Source: JAHEGP01 sp963792875
GTDB lineage: Bacteria > Pseudomonadota > Gammaproteobacteria > Pseudomonadales > JAHEGP01
Assembly: GCA_963792875.1 (NCBI GenBank)
Contig: CAWBXV010000010.1
Coordinates: 186,001 to 250,000 of the forward strand
Reading direction: 5' to 3'
Length of the DNA: 64,000 nucleotides
Shown: positions 10,216-17,836 of the stretch, one piece after another
Layout of the letters: every line of letters begins with the position of its first letter
Position numbering within the stretch: position 1 is the stretch's first letter
Program-made: the position numbers and the translations under genes
The notes under the pieces: model-generated
The model's database searches: none
Seen by the model: only the letters and a program-made list of their open reading frames with translations
Told to the model about the DNA's origin: nothing

Positions 10216-10260
10216 CGGCGATCCGGCGATCCGGCGATCCGGCGATCCGGCGATCCGGCG
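10216..10260. repeat. 8-bp tandem repeat, five and a half copies (CGGCGATC)
   Basis: Five perfect copies of CGGCGATC plus CGGCG lie in the short convergent gap between the K+ transporter regulator gene (ends 10163) and the reductase gene (ends 10317). The unit length equals that of the array at 5022-5085, although the unit sequence differs. No spacers, no coding role. Confidence 0.93.
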
Positions 10261-10316
10261 CCCGGGGTGGGGCGCCCCGGACGCGCAGCGCCGCCAGGGC
10301 GGCTGCCGCGGCGGCG

Positions 10317-11318
10317 TTACGCGCCCTTGACGTAGCCGTGCTCCCTGAACCAGGCCGCCGCGTCCTCGATGGCGGTCTCGATGGGCGTCTGCGGCATGCC
10401 CAGCTCCGCGATCGCCTTGCCGGGGTCGAAATACAGCTTCTGCATGGCGTACATGGAGGTCTTGTAGGTGGTCATCGGCGGCCGGCCGGTGAGGTTGGCC
10501 CAGGCCTCCATGGCGCGGGCAGAGAGGCCCATCATCCAGCGCGGCACCTCCTGGGTGGCTACGTCCGCCACGCCGGCGATGCGGCCGACCAGGCGGGCCA
10601 GCTCCGCCTGCTCCATGTTGCCGTCCTTGTTGGTCAGGATGTAACTGTCGCCGATCCTGCCCTTTGCCATCGCCAGCAGGTGCCCCCTGGCGACGTCCCG
10701 CACGTCCACCGCGCTGAGGCCACCCTCGAAGTAGTACTTCATCTTGCCCTCGAGGATGGAGATGATCAGCTTGCCGGTGGGCGTGGGCATGCGGTCGCCG
10801 GGGCCGAAGGGAAAGCCCGGCCGCACGATGGTCGCCGGCAGGCCGTCGCCGACCAGGCCGCGCACCATCTGCTCGCTGATGTACTTCGACAGCACGTAAT
10901 CGTTGGCGTAGTGCCAGCCGTTGAAGTCCGTGTTTTCGTCGGCAAGAAGGCCGGGTGCGGGCGCGCCCAGCGCCGCCACGCTGCTGGTGAACACCACCTT
11001 GCCCACGCCGGCCTGCATGGCGGCGCGCAGAATGGCGCGAGCGCCGTCGACATTGACGCGGTATTGCAGGGTGGGGTCCTTGGTCCACACGGCGTAGATG
11101 GCCGCCAGGTGGTAGAGTCCCTCGATGCCCTCGACGCAGCGCGGCAGGGACGACGGGTCGAGCAGGTTGCCCTCGACGAATTCGACGTCGAGCCCGGCCA
11201 GCGGGCTGCGGTCTTCGCCCGGCATCACCATGACGCGGACGGCGTCGCCCTGTTCGACGCAGAGGCGCGCCACATGGTTGCCGATGAAGCCCGTGGCGCC
11301 GGTAATCAGTACTTTCAT
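10317..11318 (-). CDS. NAD(P)-dependent epimerase/dihydroflavonol-reductase-like enzyme
   Basis: A 333-residue extended short-chain dehydrogenase. It starts with the Rossmann motif GATGFIG (residues about 7-13) and holds the YxxxK catalytic pair (YVLSK) with an upstream catalytic serine in TSSVAALG. The size and motif order match the dihydroflavonol-4-reductase / 3-beta-hydroxysteroid dehydrogenase-like group, which oxidise or reduce a hydroxyl or keto group on ring or isoprenoid substrates. The ATG at 11318 has GGAG eight bases upstream. It lies 166 bases downstream of the P450 gene on the same strand, so a shared oxidation pathway is likely. The substrate cannot be read from the sequence. 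Confidence 0.85.
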   Translation of the reverse strand: MKVLITGATGFIGNHVARLCVEQGDAVRVMVMPGEDRSPLAGLDVEFVEGNLLDPSSLPRCVEGIEGLYHLAAIYAVWTKDPTLQYRVNVDGARAILRAAMQAGVGKVVFTSSVAALGAPAPGLLADENTDFNGWHYANDYVLSKYISEQMVRGLVGDGLPATIVRPGFPFGPGDRMPTPTGKLIISILEGKMKYYFEGGLSAVDVRDVARGHLLAMAKGRIGDSYILTNKDGNMEQAELARLVGRIAGVADVATQEVPRWMMGLSARAMEAWANLTGRPPMTTYKTSMYAMQKLYFDPGKAIAELGMPQTPIETAIEDAAAWFREHGYVKGA

Positions 11319-11484
11319 TGCGATCTCCGTGGTGTTTGCGTGTGTGTGGGATGCCCTGTACCGGCGGGGAGAGTGCTGCGCCACGGTTGCCGCCAGAGCC
11401 TGGCCGGGGTGGCGGACAATGCGCCACCTCGTCGCGGTGCGGCGTCGCTGCCGGCCGGGGCGGGCAGCGCGGCGCCGTGCCGGG

Positions 11485-12735
11485 TTATTGCTCCGGGTCG
11501 AAGCGGATGTGCATCTGCTTGATGCCGGGCACGAAATTGGACACCAGGTAATGGGGCGACCCGACCAGCCGGGGGTTGCGCAGGCGGGGAATGATCTCCT
11601 CGAACATGATCCGCAGCTCCTTGCGCGCCAGGTGCGAACCCAGGCAGAAGTGCTCGCCGATGCCGAAGGTGCGGTGCTGGTGCTTGAGGTCCGGCTGGCG
11701 GCGGCCGCGGGTGATGTCGAAGCGCTCGGCGTCGTCGCCGAACAGCTCGGGGTCGTGATTCACCGAGGGATAGAACAGCTTGACCAGATCGCCCTGCTTG
11801 ATGTCCATGTCTCCGACTTTGACATCCTGCGTCGCCGTGCGCTGCATGTGAATGAACGAAGGATAGTAGCGCAGGATCTCCTCCACCGCGTCGGGGATCA
11901 GCGAGGGGTCGTCGACCAGCTGCTGCAGTTGCTGCGGATGCTCCATCAGCAGGCGCATGCCCTGGCTGGTGGCGGTGCGGGTGGTTTCCACCGCGCCGGC
12001 GATGAGAATGAGAAAGAAGGTGCAGAACTGGAAGTCATCGAGACATTCGCCCTCGACCACGCCGCGCAGCAGGGCGTCGATCACGGTGCCGCCCTTGGGC
12101 GCGGCCTTGTGCTTCGCGGCCAGCTCCATGGCGATCTCGAAGATCTGCGCGGCCGCCAGCTGGCCGTCGGCGGGGGCGATATCCATCTCCGGGTCGTCCA
12201 TGCCGATCATGACGTCGACCAGCTCGGCGAAGCGCTGGCGCTTGTCGGCCGGCATCTCCATGAGCGCGCAGATAACGAACAGCGGCATCTCCGCCGCCAC
12301 CTCGGCCACGAATTCGCACTCGCCACGGGCGGCCACCTTGTCGATGATGCTGCGGGCGAAGTCGCGCATCAGGGGCTCCAGCGCGTCGACCGCCTTGGCC
12401 GTGAAGGCGTTCTTGACCACGCGGCGGTACTTGATGTGGTCGGGCGGGTCCATGTTGATGATCAGCTGGCGCATCATCAGCAGCGAATTGGGGTCGTCGC
12501 CGCCGCTGTGCGGGTGCGAGAGGTTTTCGCTGGAGGAGAACAGCTCGGGGTGCTTGGAGACAAAATCGAGCTCTTCGCGTTTGGTGATGGCCCAGTAGCC
12601 GCCGCCGTGGGTCGGGTCATCCTGATAGGACACCGGGCATTGCTCGCGCAAGCTCTTGAAGAACTCGAACGGGATGCGCTCGCGGTAGGTCGACGGGTTC
12701 ATCAGGTCGAACTGGAAGGGGCACTTGTTGGTCAT
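11485..12735 (-). CDS. Cytochrome P450
   Basis: A 416-residue soluble bacterial P450 monooxygenase. The I-helix oxygen-binding motif is AGAVETTR, the K-helix ExxR is EEILRYYP, and the heme loop is FGIGEHFCLGSHLA with the axial cysteine. The overall pattern, including NMDPPDHIKYRR near residue 110, resembles the CYP125/CYP107-type class that hydroxylates steroid, fatty acid or isoprenoid side chains. The ATG at 12735 follows AGGAG by eight bases. It is divergent from a TetR gene, with inverted repeats in the gap. No ferredoxin or ferredoxin reductase gene lies nearby, so electron supply must come from elsewhere. Confidence 0.93.
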   Translation of the reverse strand: MTNKCPFQFDLMNPSTYRERIPFEFFKSLREQCPVSYQDDPTHGGGYWAITKREELDFVSKHPELFSSSENLSHPHSGGDDPNSLLMMRQLIINMDPPDHIKYRRVVKNAFTAKAVDALEPLMRDFARSIIDKVAARGECEFVAEVAAEMPLFVICALMEMPADKRQRFAELVDVMIGMDDPEMDIAPADGQLAAAQIFEIAMELAAKHKAAPKGGTVIDALLRGVVEGECLDDFQFCTFFLILIAGAVETTRTATSQGMRLLMEHPQQLQQLVDDPSLIPDAVEEILRYYPSFIHMQRTATQDVKVGDMDIKQGDLVKLFYPSVNHDPELFGDDAERFDITRGRRQPDLKHQHRTFGIGEHFCLGSHLARKELRIMFEEIIPRLRNPRLVGSPHYLVSNFVPGIKQMHIRFDPEQ

Positions 12736-12874
12736 CGGGTCGCTCCTTGTAGGCGTTATTATTGACTGGTGGATGGGTGCAAGCGGCATCCTGAGGGAAA
12801 TCGCACGATGGCGTAAGAAGCGCGACGCAACGCGCTGGTCGATTGTTACGGCATTGAGGCCCGTCGGAATACTA

Positions 12875-12897
12875 TTTACAAATATAACTGGTGTAAA
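12875..12897. promoter_or_regulatory. Inverted repeat in the P450-tetR divergent gap
   Basis: TTTACA and TGTAAA arms separated by 11 bases, in an AT-rich stretch about 140 bases before the P450 start. It could be an operator or part of the P450 promoter region. The assignment rests on symmetry and position only. Confidence 0.4.
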
Positions 12898-12935
12898 GCA
12901 AATGGGTTTGTGAAACCCCAAATGAAGTGATATTT

Positions 12936-12963
12936 TGTTGACGGATCAAAAATTGTGTCAACA
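12936..12963. promoter_or_regulatory. Candidate TetR operator overlapping the tetR start
   Basis: Perfect seven-base inverted repeat TGTTGAC / GTCAACA with a 14-base spacer, so the arms are centred 21 bases (two helical turns) apart. It spans the GTG at 12955 that would be the most upstream start of the TetR gene. Autoregulation by the encoded TetR protein is the natural reading, but no binding data exist. Confidence 0.5.
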
Positions 12964-13614
12964 GAGGGTCGCGTTGGTTTGAGTACCCAGCGGCATGGCA
13001 GGGAAAAGCAGCGCATCATCGATGTCGCCGCGGGGTTGATCGAAGCGAACGGGCTCTCCCGCTTCCGGGTCGATGCGCTGTGTGAGCGCCTGGGTTACAG
13101 CCGGCAGAACATCTACCGCTACTTTCCGAGCAAGCAGGCCATCCTCAATGCGGTGATCATCGAGGGCAGCCGCGCCCTGGCGCAGGCCATCGCGGAGCTG
13201 CAGTCCGACCGCGAGGAGGCCCCCTTCGACGAGCAGCTGATCGACGGCGTGCTCATGGCCTGTGAGATGATCAGGGCCCGCAAGAGCCTCGACTCCTACT
13301 CCGGCGAAAACTTTTCGCAGGGTATCCGCTTGTTCATGGACAACGCCGCCGCGGTGCGCGAGACTCTGCTGGTTTTTCTGGAGCCGCTGTTCGAGGAGGC
13401 CAAACAGCGCGGCGAACTCTATCTGACCATGAGCTATGAGGATATCACCCGCTGGCTGTTTCAGATCGTCCTGTCCGAGCTGGTGGTCGGCGGCAATGCC
13501 AGCCGCGAAACCCGCAAGCAGTTCCTGCTGAAGATGTTCTCGCCCTCCATCAATGCCAGGAAAGCCAGGGCCAACGCCACCATCGACAGCGTGCACAGCA
13601 GCCACATCCGCTAG
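12955..13614 (+). CDS. TetR-family transcriptional regulator
   Basis: A 219-residue one-component regulator with an N-terminal TetR helix-turn-helix at about residues 20-65 (IIDVAAGLIEANGLSRF, then ALCERLGYSRQNIYRYFPSK) and a divergent helical ligand domain. GTG at 12955 lacks a ribosome-binding site and lies inside an inverted repeat; a TTG at 12979 with GAGGG ten bases upstream is an equally good start and would leave the repeat entirely in the leader. It is divergent from the P450 gene and 63 bases upstream of the acyl-CoA synthetase gene, so it likely controls both arms of the cluster in response to a pathway acid or its CoA ester. Confidence 0.88.
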   Translation: MSTEGRVGLSTQRHGREKQRIIDVAAGLIEANGLSRFRVDALCERLGYSRQNIYRYFPSKQAILNAVIIEGSRALAQAIAELQSDREEAPFDEQLIDGVLMACEMIRARKSLDSYSGENFSQGIRLFMDNAAAVRETLLVFLEPLFEEAKQRGELYLTMSYEDITRWLFQIVLSELVVGGNASRETRKQFLLKMFSPSINARKARANATIDSVHSSHIR

Positions 13615-13677
13615 CGGCCGGCGCAAGGCGCTGCCGGCCCCCATCCCTTTTTTTATCACAGCAGAGAGTAGTGCCCC

Positions 13678-15303
13678 ATGGAATACAATTTAGCCACCAT
13701 CTTCGAGCTTGCCGCCGATCAGTTCGCCGACCGGGAGTACATCGTCGCCGACGGCAAGCGCTGCACCTATGCGCAGATGGATCAGCGCGCCAACCGGCTG
13801 GCGCACCACCTGGCCGCGCAGGGCATCGGCCCGGGCGATCACGTCGGCATCTACGCCTATAACTGCATCGAGTGGGTGGAGACGCTGTGGGCCGTGTTCA
13901 AGCTGCGCGCGGTGTGGATCAACATCAACTACCGCTACGTCGAGGACGAGCTCAGCTATATCTTCGACAACGCCAATCTCAAGGCCCTGATCTTTCAGCG
14001 CAGTTTCGCCGAGCGCGTGTCCAACGTCAGGAAGGCCATGCCGCAGATGCGCCATGCCCTGGTGATCGAAGACGGCAGCGCCCCCGGCGACGTGGGCATC
14101 GCCACCCTGGAGTACGAGGCGGCCCTGGCCGGCAGCTCCCCGGAGCGGGACTTTCCGCCGCGCTCGGGAGACGATCTGTACATGCTCTACACCGGCGGCA
14201 CCACCGGCATGCCCAAGGCCGTGGTGTGGCGCCACAAGGATGTCTTCTTCGCCCTGGGCGGCGGCATCAACCAGGTGACCGGCGAAGCCGTCAGCCACCC
14301 CCAGGAAGTGCTGGACCGCGGCGCGGCCTTCGGCATGTGCCTGCTGCCGGCGGCGCCGCTGATGCACGGCGCCTCGCAGTGGGCGGTGATGGGTGGCGCC
14401 TTCGAGGGCCGCAAGATCGTGCTGATGGGGCAGTTCGACGCCGCCGAGGTCTGGCGCCTGGTGGAGCGCGAGAAGATCAACGGCATCTTCATCACCGGCG
14501 ATGCCATGGGGCGTCCGCTGATCGAGGCGTGGCAGCAGGTCGCGCCCGGCAGCATCGACGTCAGCTCGCTGTTTCTCGTCGTCAGCAGCGCCGTGGTGTT
14601 TTCGCAGTCGGTCAAGGACCAGTTTCTGGCGCAGTTTCCCAACCTGATGATGCTCGACAACATGGGCTCCTCCGAAACCGGCGGCACCGGGGTGCTCATG
14701 GTCGAGAAGGGCAAGACCGAGATGCGCGGCGGACCCACGGTCAAGCCTGGCCCCGGCAGCGTGGTGCTCGACCTCGAAACGCTGTCGCCGCTGCAGCCCG
14801 GCACGGGCAAGGTCGGCATGATGGCGCGCACCGGCTACATCCCCCTGGGCTACTACAACGACGAGAAGAAAACCGCCGAGACCTTCGTGACGGCCCCTGA
14901 CGGCGCCCGCTATGCCCTGTCCGGCGACCATGCCCTGCTCGAGGCGGATGGCACCGTGACCGTGCTGGGGCGGGGCTCGGTATGCATCAACTCGGGGGGC
15001 GAGAAAATATTTCCCGAAGAGGTGGAGTCGGCCGTAAAATCGCACCCCGAGGTGTTCGATGTCACCGTGGTGGGCGTGCCGGACGAGCGCTGGGGCAGCA
15101 CCGTGGCCGCCGTGGTCGAGCCTCGGCCGGGCGCTACCCCGACGCTGGAGTCGATTCAGGAACACTGCCGCAAGCATATCGCCGGCTACAAGCTGCCGCG
15201 GGTGCTGCGCCTGGTGGACAAGATGGTGCGCTCGCCCAGCGGCAAGCCCGATTACCGCTGGGCCAGCGCCAGGGCGGTCGAGGCAGTGAGCCCGGCCAGC
15301 TGA
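13678..15303 (+). CDS. Acyl-CoA synthetase (AMP-binding, FadD-like)
   Basis: A 541-residue ANL-superfamily ligase that would activate a carboxylic acid to its CoA thioester by way of an acyl-AMP. The P-loop is YTGGTTGMPKAV (residue about 170), the A5-type motif lies in NMGSSETGGTG, and the hinge/C-terminal motifs are GRGSVCINSGGEKIFPEEVE and the catalytic lysine in SGKPDYRWA. The overall form resembles the FadD19/FadD17-type enzymes used for sterol side chains or branched acids, but the substrate is not fixed by the sequence. Start ATG at 13678 follows a purine-rich AGAGAGTAG. It sits between tetR and an outer membrane barrel gene, all in one direction. Confidence 0.9.
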   Translation: MEYNLATIFELAADQFADREYIVADGKRCTYAQMDQRANRLAHHLAAQGIGPGDHVGIYAYNCIEWVETLWAVFKLRAVWININYRYVEDELSYIFDNANLKALIFQRSFAERVSNVRKAMPQMRHALVIEDGSAPGDVGIATLEYEAALAGSSPERDFPPRSGDDLYMLYTGGTTGMPKAVVWRHKDVFFALGGGINQVTGEAVSHPQEVLDRGAAFGMCLLPAAPLMHGASQWAVMGGAFEGRKIVLMGQFDAAEVWRLVEREKINGIFITGDAMGRPLIEAWQQVAPGSIDVSSLFLVVSSAVVFSQSVKDQFLAQFPNLMMLDNMGSSETGGTGVLMVEKGKTEMRGGPTVKPGPGSVVLDLETLSPLQPGTGKVGMMARTGYIPLGYYNDEKKTAETFVTAPDGARYALSGDHALLEADGTVTVLGRGSVCINSGGEKIFPEEVESAVKSHPEVFDVTVVGVPDERWGSTVAAVVEPRPGATPTLESIQEHCRKHIAGYKLPRVLRLVDKMVRSPSGKPDYRWASARAVEAVSPAS

Positions 15304-15373
15304 GTACGGTCGGCGGCGCGGGCCGGCCCTGGTGGCGGCGCTGGCGCCGCCCTCTCCAGGTTGAGGAAAGCTC

Positions 15374-16681
15374 ATGTCCCGTGCGGTGCTGGCCGCGTGC
15401 CTGTTGTCACTTACCGCTGCCGTGTGGGCGCGTCCGAGCGCCATGGTCAAAATGGCTGTCTCCCGGGTGGAGAACGCGGGTTCGATCGGGCAGAAAGTCC
15501 TGCTGCCCTATGCGTTCTCCACCGAGGGCATGGGGTTCGCGGCCGGCGCGGGCGGCGTGCGCAAGGGCTTCTACCAGGATCAGATGGCGGTTGGCGCCAC
15601 CGCCTACGCGGGTCCCGAAACCCACGGCGGAGGCCTTGGGCTGTGGGACCTGCGCTTTCCCGGCTCTGATCGGTTGTTTATCAGCGCCTACGGCATGATG
15701 GGCTATTATCCGCGGCAGCGGGCGTATGCCACGCCGCGCGACCGGTTCTGGCCGGCCCAGCTGCCGCGGCCGGGTTCCAATGACTCGCCTCCCGAACTGG
15801 CCCTGGAGAGCAGCGGCGCCAGCAACTGGTGGGAAGTTCAGCTGGCCTATGCGCTGCCCATCGGTACCACCGAAGACCGCGGCATGATCCCCTATCGGCT
15901 CGCGCAGGGCATCCTGGTGTCCGAGCCCTCCGGCGGCGACCACTGGAACCCGCTCGACAGCGGCGCCACGGTGCTGCTGCTGCGGCAGTACAACCGCTAC
16001 CAGACCTTCGAACTGGAGCAGCAGACGCTCAGCGGCGCCATGCACGCCTGGGAGCTGGGCATCCTCTACGACAATACCGACTTCCCCCTCAATCCCTCGC
16101 GCGGCAGCTCCCAGTACCTGGCGGCGCACTACGACGCGGCCTGGCTGGATTCGCAGGAGCAGTGGCTGTTTCTGGAGCTGGAGGTCAGCAAATACTTCTC
16201 GCTGGGGGCGTCGCCTCGCGCCCTGCAGCGCGTCATCGCCCTCAATGCCTGGACCGGATATTCACCCAGCTGGAAGCTGCAGTACAATGACGAGGGCGCG
16301 AGCCGGGTGGAGCATGCGCCGCCCTACATGGAAGGCGCCGCCCTGGGTGGGTTCTACCGCCTGCGCGGCTACGATCAGTACCGCTTTCATGACAAGGCCG
16401 CCCTCTATGTCACCGCGGAGTACCGCTACACCCTGCGCTGGAACCCGCTGCGCGACGTGTCCTGGCTGCGCTTTCTGGCCGCGGACTGGCTGCAGGCGGT
16501 GGCCTTCGCCGAGGGCGGCAGGGTCGGCGCCGGCTATACCGCCGCCGAGCTGCTCACCGACTGGCGCTCGGACTGGGGGCTGGCGTTGCGCGGCATGTTC
16601 GGCGGCCTGGTGGTGCGCCTGGATTGGGCGCATTCGGCCGAGGGCAACAACCTCTGGGCCATGGTCAATCACCCTTTCTGA
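15374..16681 (+). CDS. Outer membrane beta-barrel protein, Omp85/D15 surface-antigen type
   Basis: A 435-residue precursor with a signal peptide (MSRAVLAACLLSLTAAVWA, cleavage before RPSAM) and no POTRA-like repeats. The C-terminal half carries the RLRGY motif (the Omp85 'VRGY' loop signature) followed by TAEYRYTLRW, and the protein ends in an aromatic residue (NHPF), as outer membrane barrels do. The order of amphipathic strands suggests a barrel of the Omp85 superfamily without the periplasmic part. It is 70 bases after the acyl-CoA synthetase gene. A role in taking up or exporting the hydrophobic substrate of the cluster is inference from context. Confidence 0.75.
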   Translation: MSRAVLAACLLSLTAAVWARPSAMVKMAVSRVENAGSIGQKVLLPYAFSTEGMGFAAGAGGVRKGFYQDQMAVGATAYAGPETHGGGLGLWDLRFPGSDRLFISAYGMMGYYPRQRAYATPRDRFWPAQLPRPGSNDSPPELALESSGASNWWEVQLAYALPIGTTEDRGMIPYRLAQGILVSEPSGGDHWNPLDSGATVLLLRQYNRYQTFELEQQTLSGAMHAWELGILYDNTDFPLNPSRGSSQYLAAHYDAAWLDSQEQWLFLELEVSKYFSLGASPRALQRVIALNAWTGYSPSWKLQYNDEGASRVEHAPPYMEGAALGGFYRLRGYDQYRFHDKAALYVTAEYRYTLRWNPLRDVSWLRFLAADWLQAVAFAEGGRVGAGYTAAELLTDWRSDWGLALRGMFGGLVVRLDWAHSAEGNNLWAMVNHPF

Positions 16682-16906
16682 GGACGGTCGCGGTGCCAGG
16701 TGCCGGTTTGGCCCCCGCGCGCGGCTCGGGGCAGGGGAGGCAATTATGACCATCCGTTTAGCCTGGTGGAAATGCTATGTAAAACAAAGAGCTGGATATT
16801 ACCGGAGAAAGCGCCCGGCGCTTGACGGCGTGCACCCGGGCACCGTACTCTTGCGCCCCTTGCAGCAGCCCTGCACCCTTTCACCGACGAGCTTAACGAC
16901 AAGCCT

Positions 16907-17647
16907 ATGACCTATTGCGTGGCCACGATCAGCCGAGCCGGTCTGGTGTTCTGCTCCGATTCGCGCACCAACGCCGGCGTGGACCAAGTCAGCACCTACG
17001 GCAAGATGCACAAGTTCGGTATCCCCGGCAAGCGCCAGTTCGTGGTGCTTAGCGCGGGCAACCTGGCGACGACGCAGGGCGTGGTGTCGCAGATGGGCAA
17101 GGACATCAAGGCGGCCGCGCCGGTCAGTCTTGATACCGTCGCCAGCATGAGCGAGGCCGCCGACTACCTGGGCGAGCTGAACTGCGCGCAGCAGGAGAAG
17201 ACCGGCGGTGGCCACACCTATGAGGCCACCTTCATCATCGGCGGACAGATTCTGGGGGAATCACCCCACGTGTATCTGGTGTACGCCCAGGGCAATCACA
17301 TCACCACCTCCAAAGACACGCCGTACCTGCAGATCGGCGAGAGCAAGTACGGCAAGCCGATCCTGGACCGGATACTGGATCATGACACCTCGCTGGAGAC
17401 CGCGGCGCTATGCGCGCTGGTTTCCATGGACTCGACCATGCGCAGCAATCTCAGCGTGGGCCCGCCCATCGAGCTGCAACTCTACCAGGCCGACAGCTTC
17501 GTACTCGATCGCTACGAGCGCTTCGACAGCGAGAGCCCGTATCTGCGCCAACTCAAGAAGCAGTGGTCCGCGGGCCTGATGGACGCGTTCAGCAAGCTGC
17601 CGCCGCTGTCCAGCGCGTCGCCCCGGCCGGCCCCGAAGAAACGCTAG
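16907..17647 (+). CDS. Anbu-type (ancestral beta-subunit) proteasome-like peptidase
   Basis: A 246-residue Ntn-hydrolase fold protein of the Anbu family. The second residue is threonine (MTYCVATI), which becomes the N-terminal nucleophile after Met removal, and YCVA...CSDSRTNAG with the downstream lysine of KMHKF match the proteasome-beta-like active site region. Family members form open ring-like oligomers. In other genomes Anbu sits with a transglutaminase-like protein, an alpha-E protein and a permuted ATP-grasp protein; here only the transglutaminase-DUF2126 gene follows, 189 bases downstream. There is no clear ribosome-binding site at the ATG at 16907. What it cleaves is not known. Confidence 0.9.
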   Translation: MTYCVATISRAGLVFCSDSRTNAGVDQVSTYGKMHKFGIPGKRQFVVLSAGNLATTQGVVSQMGKDIKAAAPVSLDTVASMSEAADYLGELNCAQQEKTGGGHTYEATFIIGGQILGESPHVYLVYAQGNHITTSKDTPYLQIGESKYGKPILDRILDHDTSLETAALCALVSMDSTMRSNLSVGPPIELQLYQADSFVLDRYERFDSESPYLRQLKKQWSAGLMDAFSKLPPLSSASPRPAPKKR

Positions 17648-17836
17648 GCCCCCGCCAGGCCGTGCGCGGTCGCTGGCAGCGCATCGCGCCACGCTCATGG
17701 CAATCGGCGACGTCGATCCAAGCTCTCCTTTACTCCGCCTGCCAACCGGGGGAAACTATCCCCTGGGTGCTGCCTGCTGCGCGGCGGCACGGCTCCCTGT
17801 CCCCGTTACGAATCACTCTCCTCCCGGTTGACGCCC

